This document shows positions 33,011 through 44,365 of a DNA stretch of 64,000 bases, piece by piece. The position numbers and the translations under genes are program-made. The DNA is from Grifola frondosa (lineage: Eukaryota > Basidiomycota > Agaricomycetes > Polyporales > Grifolaceae): assembly GCA_001683735.1 (NCBI GenBank), contig LUGG01000022.1, positions 496,001 through 560,000 on the forward strand, read 5' to 3'. The first letter of the stretch is position 1, and every line of letters starts with the position of its first letter. Under the pieces are notes generated by a model. The model searched no databases. It was not told the DNA's origin and was given only the letters and a program-made list of their open reading frames with translations.

Positions 33011-35024
33011 TCATGTGCGACCTCTTATTGACAAGCCCAGGACCGAAGCTGGCTGATCAGGCTGGCCGTGGAGATGTGACTGCGCCGGCGAAATGGGTGA
33101 GTACTCTGTGAACAAAAAACCTTGCTGGATGGAAGCAACCAACGCAGAGATTGGCGTTTGCTCTACGGTCGTAAGTGATGCAAAGCGATTATCGCTGGTC
33201 CCGATTCGACGCGGTGGGGTTACAGGTCCCCTACAACCCACTTGAAGCTGTGACACAGCGTCAGAGCTGTCTGTGGTTTCCTGCTCGTTGTCCGTCCCTT
33301 TATCCGATGCCACCGTCGTGGTGGTTTGCATGGGCAGTTCAATGGTAGACACCGGGGGGGACGGAGGTAAAGCAATTAGTGCCGGTGGTGAATGCTCGTT
33401 AGGGCTGGGGGGGAGGAATAACGGCAGCTATCGTATCTACTTCTTGCACAGCAACCGGTGGTTCTTCAGGGATGTGGTCCTTGGGCGGAATTATCTTTTT
33501 GTGGAAATCCGGTTTGGACACTGCGCCGAGTTTCGATGAAGCTCCGCGACCCCAGGCAGGCTTCATGTCCTTCCCTGCTATGCGCTTCTCTGCCATCTTT
33601 GGCCGTGACAATCCAGTCGTCGATCGTGACTGAGACAATGCACCTTCCGAGCGTGACACGGATATCGTCCGCACACGAGTAAGGTGATCTGCTCCATCTG
33701 CTCGCGTCTTCTCGCTTTCGTCCTTTGGGCCTGAGGGTTCGACTGGTGGTGCCACGAGTAAGACGCGTCTTGCTCCTCCGACAACGCGCCCCTTGCTATC
33801 AGCGAGATCTTCTCCAGCCGCCGTCTTTGTTCCCATAACCATGACCGGTCGAATGGGGCCAGCACGTGTAGATGGTGCCTTCTCCACGCCTGACTGCAAG
33901 GTGCTTTGAGTTTTTGAAACTCTGAGGGGTCCACCAAACGGCCGGTCGGACTGTGTTATGTCGACATGCACACTCGATGATGCTTGTGGACGTGATGACG
34001 GGGCGCAAGTTGCTCGAGAAGGACCATTCCGAAGCGATGTACTTTGTGAAGAACTTGGCGCAGAACGCTGCATTCTAGCAGGCGCCACTTTTTTAGGTGG
34101 ATGGAGGGGCTTAGATCGCGCAGCTACTGGAACAGAATGCAGTGACTGTGAAGAAGTCGGACGGCTAGCGGGTTGTTTTGTCGCTGGAACAACTTTAGGC
34201 GTGATGTCGAGGTATTTCTTGATTGTAGGGGTCAGTGGCTCAGTGAAACTAAAGCAGCATCAGGTTCAACGATCACGCTCGATTTATTAGAGAGACTCAC
34301 CTCTCTACACGTGTCGGTAAAAGGACCTTGTACGCCTCAAAGATTCTTCGCGCGGCCTTCCTAACATCCGCACTCGCATCAGTTGCGATCGCTCTGATGA
34401 TATCTTCCACCTCTCGCGCCCGCTGCTCTTTCTCCAAATCAGGAGGATTGAAACTGTTTAGACAAGCCAAAACCCCATCTGCGGCCGCCAAACGTAAGGA
34501 GGCTGATTTGTCCTTCACCGCGTCAGCCAAATACGACAGAATGGTGGGTGAGTGTGTGTGTTCGATAATAGTGGTGATGCATGTTCTCGCTCGGGTGACG
34601 AACACCTTGTTCGTGCGCGTGCATAGCGACAAGAGCGTTGGAAAGAAGAGAGAAAGGAGTGGGTCGAACGACCGCTCCAATGCTGTGGCCACAGTCCCGA
34701 GGAGTTCAATGGCAACACCAGAAAGACGAGATCGTTCGGAGTTAATGGCATTAAGTAGGGGGCGAACACAACTTCGAAGCGCTCCACAATTTCTGGTCCA
34801 TACCTCACAGCATTGCCTTTCGATAAGGCTGCAAGGTGAATGATGGCATGCGCTATGCTGTCCCATGTCTCCTCCGATTCGGGCAGTGATAGCCTCTCTT
34901 GTACAATAATGAGTGTGCGCTCCAACTCCAGGAGAGATTCACACTGAATAGAGTCAGTAGAAGTATACACGAAATGAATTAGCTGATTTACCTCGATGAT
35001 GTTTGGGCAAACTTTGGGAGCCAT
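33011..35024 (-). CDS. CLASP_N (TOG-like HEAT repeat) domain protein, frame broken
   Basis: Likely microtubule-binding protein. Exons (minus) 35024-34992, 34943-34301, 34248-33011. The domain spans roughly residues 12-225: ESEETWDSIAHAIIHLAALS, then LLNAINSERSRLSGVAIELL, FFPTLLSLCTRTNKVFVTRA, KDKSASLRLAAADGVLACLN, and SADVRKAARRIFEAYKVLLP. The tail of about 400 residues is Ser/Pro/Arg-rich and disordered. Two single-base indels interrupt it: a missing G near 34780 (VERF versus LRSCVRPL) and a surplus base in a run of seven G at 33408-33414. Correcting both gives whole codons. It is shorter than animal CLASP, with one TOG-like unit. Confidence 0.82.
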
Positions 35025-35876
35025 CTTGACTGTATATCGCGCCACGCAGTTACAGACAGTGTTCGGTTGTGAAATCCTAATGTAAGTTACAAGAAATTAT
35101 TTATTTACATATAAATAACACGTAAATAACGCATTCCGAATGGCGCGGATGGATTGAGTTCACTTCGCGCGGCGACATGGATTCGACCCTCGTTGAGAAT
35201 CCGCTCGCCCGGAATCCAACACCACCAAGCACGCCAAATTGCCGAGAAGAAAAGCACCGATAAATATAGCATAATAAAGCAATATTTGCCAAAGATTCAC
35301 TAAGCTGGAATCACGTTGAGTTCTTTGATTACATAACATTCAAAAGTACCTTGAATTCACATGTCCATCTATAATATTAATCTTTCCAATGTACATGATT
35401 ACATAAGTAGGCTATTCTTCTCAGTACACAACATACTTGTAATGTCCGCAGATGGTGTCCTGATACCAAAAGAGTACATATGAGAAGTAGGAAATCCACT
35501 AAGTTGTGTAATGACCAACCCCAGTCTGTAGCTAGCTGATCTCAGCATTCTGAAACATGGTGAGTGTCTTTTGTTACAATCTGGTGCAATGTTTTGATAA
35601 ACACTTTGGTGTGTCTGTAGGATACCACCTCCTAGTGCAGTGTGGTGGTTTCCCAGCCAGGAAGCACTCAATATTCCCCAATACTCCCATATACCTAGTG
35701 ATGGCACGACAGTCTCCCAATTGTGCTATGCACAGTCCTCAATCCCATCCCAGTGGCATGGCAAGTTCCTGGCCATGATCCACAACTCCCAGCCATGACT
35801 GCATGCCAGCAGTCCCAACTCAGTGATGGTATGGCAGTCTGCCATCCATGATCTATCCCCATCTATGGAGAGTGGC
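35025..35876. other. AT-rich intergenic region, boundary between gene-rich and repeat-rich arms
   Basis: Contains the upstream region of the CLASP-like gene, then AT-rich DNA with short low-complexity runs. No gene, tRNA or clear element found. A run of GCCAT/ATGGC-type words appears at 35700-35870. Confidence 0.4.
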
Positions 35877-36090
35877 CATCAGCAAAATCTCAATTTAACT
35901 TATCATACTTTTTGTCTCTTAACTGCTCTTAAATGCACTTATAAAAACCCTTATGAGATCTCTTTTATCTCTTAATTGCTCTTTTTGTTCTTAATTAAGA
36001 AGAAAAAGAGATATAAGACCTAAAAGTAAGTTCATAAGGGTTAGTTTAAGAGGAAAAAGTATGATAAGTCAAATCGAGATTTTGCTGATG
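35877..36090. mobile_element. MITE-like element with about 45-bp terminal inverted repeats
   Basis: Left end CATCAGCAAAATCTC and right end GAGATTTTGCTGATG are inverted copies. The match continues for about 45 bp (CTTATCATACTTTTT inside) with a few mismatches, and a weaker inverted match runs further in (CCCTTATGA). Length 214 bp, AT-rich, no coding sequence. If the ends are taken two bases differently, GTGG flanks both sides as a possible target duplication. Confidence 0.65.
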
Positions 36091-36132
36091 TGGTCCCTTA
36101 ATCCCATCCGGATGGTCATGCAGTTGCCTGTG

Positions 36133-36330
36133 CACATGTCCCGCTCACTGCTATGCCTGCCTGCATCCACCTTCTATCATCAAGACCATCCCTGCATCTA
36201 TCATCTATCATCAAGCCAGTGCCTGCATCCACTTTTCATCATCAAGACTGTGTCCGTGCACGCCTTCTGCTCCCTGCTATCCCTGCCCATGTCCACCTCC
36301 TACTATCACTGTACACCATGCTGTCATGCA
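36133..36330. repeat. Minisatellite family, array 1
   Basis: Irregular repeats of CTGCATCCACCTTCTATCAT-like and TCCCGCTCACTGCTATGCC-like words, rich in C and T on the plus strand. The same words recur at 43261, 44106, 45595 and 47005 in the same orientation. Confidence 0.7.
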
Positions 36331-37261
36331 CCAAATGTGTTTGGTATCTGGACATGGCAAAATAACATCAATTTTGCACATCCTGTCATCAGTAAATGAT
36401 ATGGCATGGGACATCAAATCGGGAATGTGGTCACATGCTTATACTCATAAATAAAGCATAATTCTGTTCGGCTGTTCCCAGGCATTCTTGTTCCCGTCCA
36501 TCACCATCATGCAGGCAATTTCATACCCTTGTGATATTCAGGTTCCCTACTATCAGGTGCATCGACAGACTCACAAACATATCCTCATCCTCGATCCAGT
36601 CCAGAATTATCTTATTCCAATCTATTTTTCTGGTCCCCTTCATCTTTTGGGACCCAACATTGAGTTTATGGGACAAATTACCCGCATCCTTCAATTTCAG
36701 GAGACTCGAGTCATTGTTGCTGTGGAGCATTACATAGGCACCCAAGAAGTAGCAGTGGGAGTTCCCTATTCCATTCTAGCCATGTTTGAATGGTTGGATA
36801 CATGGATCATTTGGAACATTGCTCATCGCAGAGGAATGTTGAAGCCGAACACTGTGCAATGTTGGGTGAATTTCACTATTGTATTTACCATGTATCCGGG
36901 GACTTATTATCCATATCATGAGTTAACTTCATCCATCACTGGGTGAATCTCAACTGACCGGCTGGTGGAACAACACGGTGAACTTCACCCTAATTATGTC
37001 CAGTTTCACCATGCAAAATACAAATTATTGTATTGAATTTTTCACTTGAGAAACAGGTGAATTTTGCCTTATGATATCACCATATCTCCGAGCTATTCTC
37101 CACTCTTGAATAAGTGATTTTCACTCAGAAACCTATCCTAATTCAACCACAGAATTGGCAAAAGCAACTGCTCGGAGAGATGGGGTTTTTCATTTCGACA
37201 TAGTATGCAATGTTTCTACATATACCCAATTTGGAAGTGCTTAGGCACCGCTGCCAGCAGA

Positions 37262-38180
37262 TCACTCACGGTCGGTGTTGTCGTCAACCACCTCATCCTC
37301 ATCCTCTTCTGGATTCTCGGTCTCGAAATATCCAGCAAACGGATCCTCATCATCCATAATATGATCTGGGTTGATATCCCCACCCTCTTTCTTGGCAGCA
37401 ATCCTCTCCTCACACTTTGGGATGTAGCTCATTTGGACAGCATGCTTACATTTGTTTTGCATCCACTGCATCACAATCTCGGCTATGACCCAATCCCCAA
37501 TGAACTGAGACAAGAACGGATGCATGTCTCTAGCCTGAAGCACACATGGTAAGTCTGGGCCCTGTGCACTGACGCAAACATACTCACAACTTTGTACAGA
37601 TGTCCAAGGGCCACCGGGGCCTGGTTTTTGAAGTCCTTCATCCAATCCAGTCCGGCTTGTGCTGCCAACGCACGTATGTCATGCTGAATTACAGTGAGTC
37701 ATGACGCTTATAAACTTTAGTTCGAGTACTAACCTGCAATGTCTTATATACGTTTCGGCGGTCTGACAGACGCATCACTGCAATGAGCGAAAACCCTTTG
37801 CCAGTTCATGGTTTCACAATCCTGTCCTTGTGGGAAAGGTGATTGAACTTGTATGCAACATTTGCTGGGTGATAGTCCTTTGTGATCACAGGTTCCTGTG
37901 CTGCCTTGCAAAGAGCTTTTTCCTTATCCAGCTTAGCTGTGGGATCTGTTAGTAAGTACATTCCGAGCTTTCATCAGCGCGCACCTTGAAGCTCATTTAT
38001 CTTCTTTTCCAGAGCTTTGGTCTTGTCCTGCAGGGCTGGCCGAGTCTCCTGTGACTTCGAAGGCAATGAGTTTGAGGCCGATTTTTTTGCGAGAGCTTTC
38101 AATGCTTGAGCTCCTTTGCTTGCTGCACTTTTGCAGTGCGGAGTGATTCCGGCAGTACGAGGTATGTTTTCAGAAGCCAT
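37262..38180 (-). pseudogene. CACTA accessory (TnpD-like) protein, one in-frame stop
   Basis: Starts at ATG 38180 (MASENIPRTAG). Exon 1 38180-37985 encodes a short basic N-terminus with a helical ALEKKINELQ end. After an intron, the next exon reads LDKEKALCKAAQEPVITKDY and contains TGA at 37806-37808, plausibly from CGA. Later exons read DIRALAAQAGLDWMKDFK and FLSQFIGDWVIAEIVMQWMQ, with an acidic C-terminus (EEDEDEVVDDN). Function unknown; the position opposite the transposase suggests the second CACTA protein. Confidence 0.55.
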
Positions 38181-38420
38181 TACAAAGTAAATGAGACTGA
38201 TACGAAGACACAGTCGAGCACAATGCAGACACCGGCTTGAAGCTGGAGAAGAACTTTGCAAGTTTTTTTCATGTTGTTTACAGTGGTTTGGCATACTCAA
38301 TCACTCTGTGGCAGACAAACGACCTCTCGTTCAGCGCACCACTCTGTTCTCGATTTCTCTGGAGTCTTCAAAGATTGTTCTGTCTATATTACGCTTCTGG
38401 CGGATTTGTAGCCAACTGTT
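38181..38420. promoter_or_regulatory. Internal bidirectional promoter of the CACTA element
   Basis: 240 bp between the divergent starts of the accessory ORF and the transposase. No coding sequence; pyrimidine-rich. Shared promoter inferred from layout. Confidence 0.45.
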
Positions 38421-41400
38421 ATGCCTCCTAAATCCAACTATGTCATCTGCTCATGCTGCGGGAGATCAGTCTCTGAACGAATGGAGCGGCGACATCGTAT
38501 TGGTCAAGTTGCCCCTAGAGTCAGTGCGACCGGAATGTATCGAAACTCGCTTCTGTGAGGAGCATTCAAACAGATCTGTAAATTGAAGGTGAGCTATATT
38601 TGAGTATGAAGATGAAACAGCAGTGTCAATATCCACCCAGGGATCAAGGCATCATCTTGCATGGGATGAGCCTATTATGCCTGATACTGATGAGCCCATT
38701 TTAACCAGTGATGAGGCCTCTGACATACACGAGATGGACAACACGGACACCCAGTCGAGTTTGCTAGCCGTGGAGACAACTGCGACAACCCCAACGGAGG
38801 CCGCAGATCCCGACACTTCAATTCAGACAGCATTAATAGAAGATGTTGTGCATGAGGCCTGGCATGGACGTCTCTGCCACCATGTATATGTGGAAGACTG
38901 TCTGAGTGATGAAGCTAGCAATGCTGAAAGTGATGAAGAGAGTGACTGGGCCTCAGAGTCTCCGAGTTCCGATGACAAAGGCCTCAGTGCATGGGATTGG
39001 ATGGGAGCTGATTTCGAGAGTAGGGCAATGGTGATAGGTGTGTATTTTGCATTGCCAAAAGTCGTGTCAACTAAAAAATAGTTTCCAGACGAAAAACTGG
39101 ATGAATATGACAAGTCAACTCTGCGTGCATTTGCACTGAAGGTGGACTCACGTATGTCGACCAAAACTTTCGCAAAACTTCCGTATGCCTTTCCTCATGA
39201 GCACATTGATACTCTCGACTCAGTGAAGTCTCGTGTCGCATTCTTGTCTGGCCTGAAACCCACCTATTATGACTGCTGCATCAATTCATGTTGCTGCTTT
39301 GTCGGACCTCATGCGAATCTCAACCAGTGTCCGTATTGCAAGTCAGACCGCTGGGGACCTAATGGATGGTCCAGAAAACAATACTCATGCTTACCTCTCA
39401 TTCCACGACTCCAAAGCTACTACACTCAACATAGCATGGCTGCGAAGATGCGATATCATGCCGAGGAGCATGTGCATGATCCGAACACCATGACAGACAT
39501 CTTCGACAGCAATATCTACCGCTCCAAATTGGGCAAGCATGTTGTCATCCATGGCAAGAAGCTTGGACACACCTTTTTTGGGGACCCATGGGATGTTGCG
39601 CTGGGCCTATCAACTGACGGGTTCGCACCATTCAAATGTCGCAAATCCACATCATGGCCCATTATTCTTTACAACTACAATCTTCCCCCCAAAATTCACT
39701 TTCATAAAGAGAATATTATTCCACTCAGAGAGGTTCCTGGGCTGAAGAAACCCATAGACTTCGACTCATTTCTCTGGCCCATTGTCGAGGAGCTTCTGCA
39801 TTTGAAAATCGGTGTCCGAGCATGGGATGCACACATCGCTGCCCATTTCATTTTACATGCTTTTCTGATCATCGTGGCAGGTGATATACCTGCAATTTCC
39901 ATGGTTATGTGCATGAAGGGTCATAACAGTTTTTTACCATGTCGCATGTGCAACATTCATGATGTCCGCGCACCCGACAATCCATGTAGCCCATACTATG
40001 TACCCCGGACTGTCAAAAGCATCCCGACCCTGGAGGCCCCACACTTTATGATCCTGCCAATCTCCCTTTACGAACACATCATGAGATTCTCATGCAAGCC
40101 CGCGAGGTGCAAGTTGCACCTACTGGTGCCGAAGAAGGACATCTTGCGAAATGCTATGGTGTGAAAGGAGTTGCTGTGCTGTCTTGCCTATCATCACTCA
40201 CATTCCCTACCTCATTTCCATATGACTTTATGCACTTGATCTGGGAAAACCTGCTTAAAAATATTATTGCTCTCTGGACGGGCAAGTTTAAGGGCCTTGA
40301 CGAGGGCGCTGAGGAGTACTAGCTATATCTAGATATCTGGATGGTGATTGGGACTGCTACTGCTACCACAGGCGATACTATCCCTTCTGCATTTGGTCCA
40401 TGCACACCTAACATTGACACTGATAGGTCTCATTATAATGCAGATTCATGGTCATTCTGGGCACTTTATGTCAGTCCTGTAGTGCTGGCAAGATGGTTCA
40501 CTCGCCCGAAGTACTATGAACACTTTGTGGCCTTGATCAAGCTTCTACACATATGCTTGCTGTTCGATATCACTCGGGAGCAGATTCAGGAGGTTCGCAA
40601 GGGCTTTATCAAGTGGGTGAAAGACTACAAGATGTGAGTTTACCTTATCCTGTTCCCAAGCCACCTGTAGTTGTTCAAATTCATGTGTAGTATATATTAT
40701 CAGCATTCTCCAGCCCGAGTGGCAACTTGCCCAGTGACAATTCATGTGCTCCTTCATATCGCTGACAGCATTGAGTCTTCTGGCCCAGTTTGGGCATCTT
40801 GGGCCTTTCCGATGGAGCGATATTGTGGCTCTCTCCAGCCTGCCATCAAAAGCCGTCACTTTCCATATGCTAGCATTGATCATTACATCCTCGATGCCGT
40901 GAGACTCCAGCACATCAAGCTTATCTACAACATGACTGAGGAACTTGCACTGAGACCGCTGCATGCACCTGCATTGTCGTTTTTCACACATGAATGTAAG
41001 TTTGATGCACTCCTTCATCATGAGCACGTTTTCTGATGACACCCACGACAGATCTGACATGTACGCTGCTTCCCCCATGCCTTACTCAGCCAACCAAGCA
41101 GCTGGAAATGCTTAATAAGATAGTTGGCACACTTGCAACATGGTTTGATGTACCAGGACCTATGGTTCATTGCTGTCTTCCATCAGAAGTTACACTATGG
41201 GGAAAGGTACGCATCTTTGATGATGGTGACACGGTGCATGCATTGGCATCAACACATGCAAGAGGAGATAGTCGGGATGCGACATATGTCCGGGTGAGCC
41301 ATTCTTTTATGAGATCTTTGCCCATATTGTACTGACAGCCATGGCATTATCTGATAGTATGAAGTGCTCGTTGACAAAAATGCACGATATCCCCGCCGTC

Positions 41401-41705
41401 CTGTGATTCTTCAGAAGCACACCATGTATGGCCAACTGCAGTACCTCTATACTCTCAAATTCAAGCCATCTCAGCAGTTACATCTTACGGAGCCGACAAC
41501 TGTCATCCTCGCAGCCATCCGAACCTGTCCTATTGAACAGTCGGCCCCCATTCTCGATATTCACTACTATTCCAAGGAGGGTGGGACAGATATTGTGGAT
41601 GTAACCTATATTCAGTGCTTGGTGGGGTGGGTTTATGATCAGAAGGAGTGGGCAATCATAGATCGCAGCGGGTCATTATCGTGTGCAATATATGTCGACG
41701 AATAG
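38421..41705 (+). pseudogene. CACTA transposase, Tnp2 family, inactivated
   Basis: Begins MPPKSNYVICSCCGRSV, followed by TGA at 38556-38558 (probable CGA). An acidic exon follows, then the Tnp2 core: DCCINSCCCFVGPHANLNQC, GLSTDGFAPFKCR, PIILYNYNLPPKIHF, KKPIDFDSFLWPIVEELLHL, MVMCMKGHNSFLPCRMCNI. The frame shifts near 40010-40035 before YDPANLPLRTHHE, and TAG occurs at 40319-40321. Downstream exons carry FPYDFMHLIWENLLKNI and the region ASWAFPMERYCGSL. The last exon ends IDRSGSLSCAIYVDE at 41705. Introns are short GT-AG. Too many breaks for an active enzyme. Confidence 0.85.
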
Positions 41706-42047
41706 GTTCGAATTTTTGGTGGCAGATTTCACTATGTAACTCACCATGTAGACTGGTTGATTTTAGTGGTGAATATCTTAGTACATAACAACAAAGTAAA
41801 CTTGATGAGTTCGACGGGTGAATTGGTATTAGGTAAAGTCACTAATGTATTCAACTACTGCAAAATTCACTTGTGTCAAGAGTGAACAGGATTTATTAAC
41901 CGTGATACAGATGAAATTCATGTGCATTCGGCGTCACAGTGGAACAGCAATATAGTTAAATTGCCGAAGAACATGCTGCAAGCAGGAGATGCAAGACTGA
42001 TGGATGACTTTCTGTTGATCTATGAAGGGCATGGATGGAAGAACTAG

Positions 42048-43260
42048 GTCACATGACACTATGTACATTTTCCCCTCTTTCACAGTTAGCACTCAGTTTG
42101 CATTATTCCAAAGTCAAGAAATTGTGCTTGGTAACTGGGCTTACATAAAAATGATTATCAGAAGGATCTAGATGGTCTGAAGGCAAATTGAAAAGAATCT
42201 AGACAAGGCCTAGGCAAGCCTACAGACTCTGAGAAGGTCCAGAATGCTCCAGGTCTTTTAAAAGCCCAGCACAATCTAGGCTCATTGAAGGACACCCTCA
42301 AATTTAGGACACTCTGAGTTAGGACACCAGTTCAAAGACCCGGACAAGCCTGGGCAAGTTGTTTGACATCTGGACCCTAAGCCTAGACCAATATACAGGA
42401 CCCTAGAAGGTTCCAGAATGACCTAGCCCTTTTTCAAAGGCCCAGTGTGACCTAGGTTTAGCAAAAGATACCCTCAAATCTAGGGTGCTATCACTTATGA
42501 CCCCACTTTGCAAGCCCAGGCAGACCCAGACCAGAACTAGGACCACCCAGATCATGAGCCCAGCCCATCTAGACAAGGCCCAGCTACAGAGATCAGGAGA
42601 AAAATAGGAGATATAAATAGAAAAGAAGGATTTGGTGCAGAAATAAGCTGAGAAAGGAAATCTTGTAATAATTATGTAGTTTTTTGTACTTTTGTAACAT
42701 AGCCTAGAATGTTCCAGGCCCATAGGGAATGGAATGTTCTAGAATTTCTTCAGGGTATAAAAGCAGGCCAAACTGCCTGAGAGCAATATAGTTTTTATCC
42801 ACTTTCACCCAGACATCTGTGTGCCCTCTCCTTCTGTGTGAATTTCACCTTGGATTGTCATCTGATCAGACCAGGCTCTGGTAGTACAAGTCCAAGAAGA
42901 GTGTTTCAAGGACCTACAAGAAAGTAGGCTAGGTTGAGCACTCACGAGACAGGAATTGAAGTCGCAAGTGTTAGCAAGTAATATCCTGACATTCATTTGG
43001 AATCTACATACCTGAATCTTATATATTTGACAAATCTCGGATTTCCGGACTCAGCTGAGCTTCTGACCGGAAAAGTAGGAAAACCCGTCACGCTTGGTGC
43101 ACATTGAAGTATTGAAGGCTTTTAAATTTCTTGCTGCTTATAATTCAGTTTCACTGAACCCCTTGCTTGAAAAATAAATCCTTTTGTGATAAAATTCTTA
43201 TGTTAGAAATTTATTCTCAGACAGGAACTCTCACCTACATCAATAACCCTTACAACACGT
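42048..43260. repeat. Degenerate tandem duplication and LTR-like AT-rich region
   Basis: Two diverged copies of a segment of about 170 bp lie at roughly 42200-42370 and 42375-42560; both contain CCAGAATG, AAAAG/CAAAGGCCCAG, a CCTAGG-like word and ATACCCTCAAAT-type sequence. Downstream, GGTATAAAAGCAGG (about 42756) is a good TATA box about 30 bp before a CTGCCTGAGAGC start-like region, resembling a solo LTR promoter. Ends and target duplication were not found. No gene. Confidence 0.45.
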
Positions 43261-43425
43261 CCAACTCCATCATCAACACTGTGTCCCTATGCATTTCCCG
43301 CTCACCACTTTACCTTCCATGTCCACCTCCCATCATCAACCCTCTGCCTGCATCCACCTCCACTCGCTGCTAAACCCACCCATGCACACCTTCCATCATC
43401 AAGACTCCCACACTCTGTGCATGCT
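43261..43425. repeat. Minisatellite family, array 2
   Basis: Repeats such as CTCCCATCATCAACCCTCTG and CTGCATCCACCTCCACTCGC. It lies immediately 5' of the splice acceptor of the G-alpha exon, so it occupies an intron of that pseudogene. Confidence 0.7.
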
Positions 43426-43467
43426 CGTAGTTCTTTTATCTTCCATTCTGATCTCGCTTGCCTCCAG

Positions 43468-44102
43468 TCGACAGTGCTCAAGCAAATGAAGCTTATCCAT
43501 TATGGCGGCTACAATGAACAGGAGTGTGACTCGTACAAAGAAATTATCTTCTCCAATACAATCCAGTCCATGCGGTATGCCTTCTCCAGTGCTTTGCAGC
43601 TGATTCCAGTTTAATGCCAGTCTCTCCTGCTTCATGGTGCTATCCTTGAGGTGATGCCATCGTAGATATACAGCTCTCCCCACAAAATGACGCACGGAGA
43701 TCCATTATTCTCTCACTGCCTGGCCACTGAGTGTGATATGCTTCCACACGATGTTGCAAACATGGTCCACAGACTGTGGAAGGATCCTGGTGTGAAGGAA
43801 GTGGTGTGCTGTTCACACGATTCCAGCTGAATGACTCTGCTGTGTATTACTTCAATGCAATCGATTACATGTCGTTGTCAGTCTACCTGCCCACTGACCA
43901 GATATTCTGTAGTCATGAGTTAAGACGACTGGTATCATGGAGACAACATTCAAGGTTGGTAAGCTCACATACAAGCTGTTTGATGTCACGGTCAGCATTC
44001 TGAGTGGAAGAAGTGGATACACTATTTCGAAAAGTCACTGCATTGGTTTTCCTGGTTAGTCTGAGCGAATATGACCAAATGTTGTATGAAGATGAGAGTG
44101 TT
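43468..44102 (+). pseudogene. Heterotrimeric G-protein alpha subunit gene fragment
   Basis: Acceptor CCTCCAG precedes an exon coding STVLKQMKLIHYGGYNEQEC then KEIIFSNTIQSMR, ending at 43574 with donor GTATGC. After an intron come ILEVMP, DVANMVHRLWKDPGVKEVV, then in shifted frames FQLNDSAVYYFNAIDYMSL, TTGIMETTFKVGKLTYKLFD, KKWIHYFEK and VFLVSLSEYDQMLYEDESV, ending at a GTAAGT donor. These are, in order, the segment after the P-loop, the helical domain, switch I, switch II (GGQ not preserved) and the strand after it. Several frameshifts and stops. The P-loop itself and the C-terminus (NKXD, TCAT) are missing. Retained introns show a genomic, not retrocopied, duplication. Confidence 0.88.
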
Positions 44103-44105
44103 GTA

Positions 44106-44365
44106 AGTGCCCGCATCCACCTCCATCATCAACACTTTGCCTGTGCACACCTCCCACTCACTGCTATGCTGCTATGCCCATCCACGTACATCTCCCGTCG
44201 TCAACACTCTGCCCATCCACACCTCCCGCTCACAGCTTCGCCGACCTGCGTCCAACTCTTGTCATCAACACTATGTCCGCATGCACCTCCTGCTCACTGC
44301 TATCCCTACCTGCATCCACATTCTGCTGTCATCATACACATTCACCTCCCGTTGATAGTCTCTTG
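44106..44365. repeat. Minisatellite family, array 3
   Basis: Directly follows the donor site of the G-alpha fragment. Words such as CCTCCATCATCAACACTTTG and CTCCCGCTCACAGCTTCG repeat with a spacing of roughly 50-55 bp. Confidence 0.75.

Larger units (their letters stand above)
36850..41941. mobile_element. CACTA (EnSpm) DNA transposon with 3-bp target duplication
   Basis: Left end CACTGTGCAATG, right end CATTCGGCGTCACAGTG; read inward both continue to TGAATTTCA. Flanks are GAA at 36847-36849 and GAA at 41942-41944, the 3-bp duplication expected of CACTA elements. Both subterminal zones (36930-37160 and 41720-41920) are filled with GTGAA/TTCAC words in both orientations, the usual transposase-binding pattern. 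Length 5092 bp. It carries two divergent genes, both damaged. Confidence 0.9.
36509..42047 (+). pseudogene. Unrecognised ORF split by the CACTA insertion
   Basis: Left part 36509-36849 (ATG, MQAISYPCDIQVPYYQ...) runs open into the CACTA terminus. Right part 41945-42047 continues in the same frame after removing the element and one GAA copy, and stays open for a further 34 codons to TAG at 42045. Together about 148 codons. No family recognised; it could belong to an older mobile element. Upstream exons are possible. Confidence 0.6.

Noticed and set aside
35140..35230. tRNA-like word GGATTCGACCC and its complement
   Set aside because: The arms needed for a T stem, D stem and acceptor do not pair; no cloverleaf can be drawn.
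43399..43695. 98-codon minus-strand open frame
   Set aside because: Antisense to the G-alpha fragment, which is supported by family sequence and splice sites on the plus strand.
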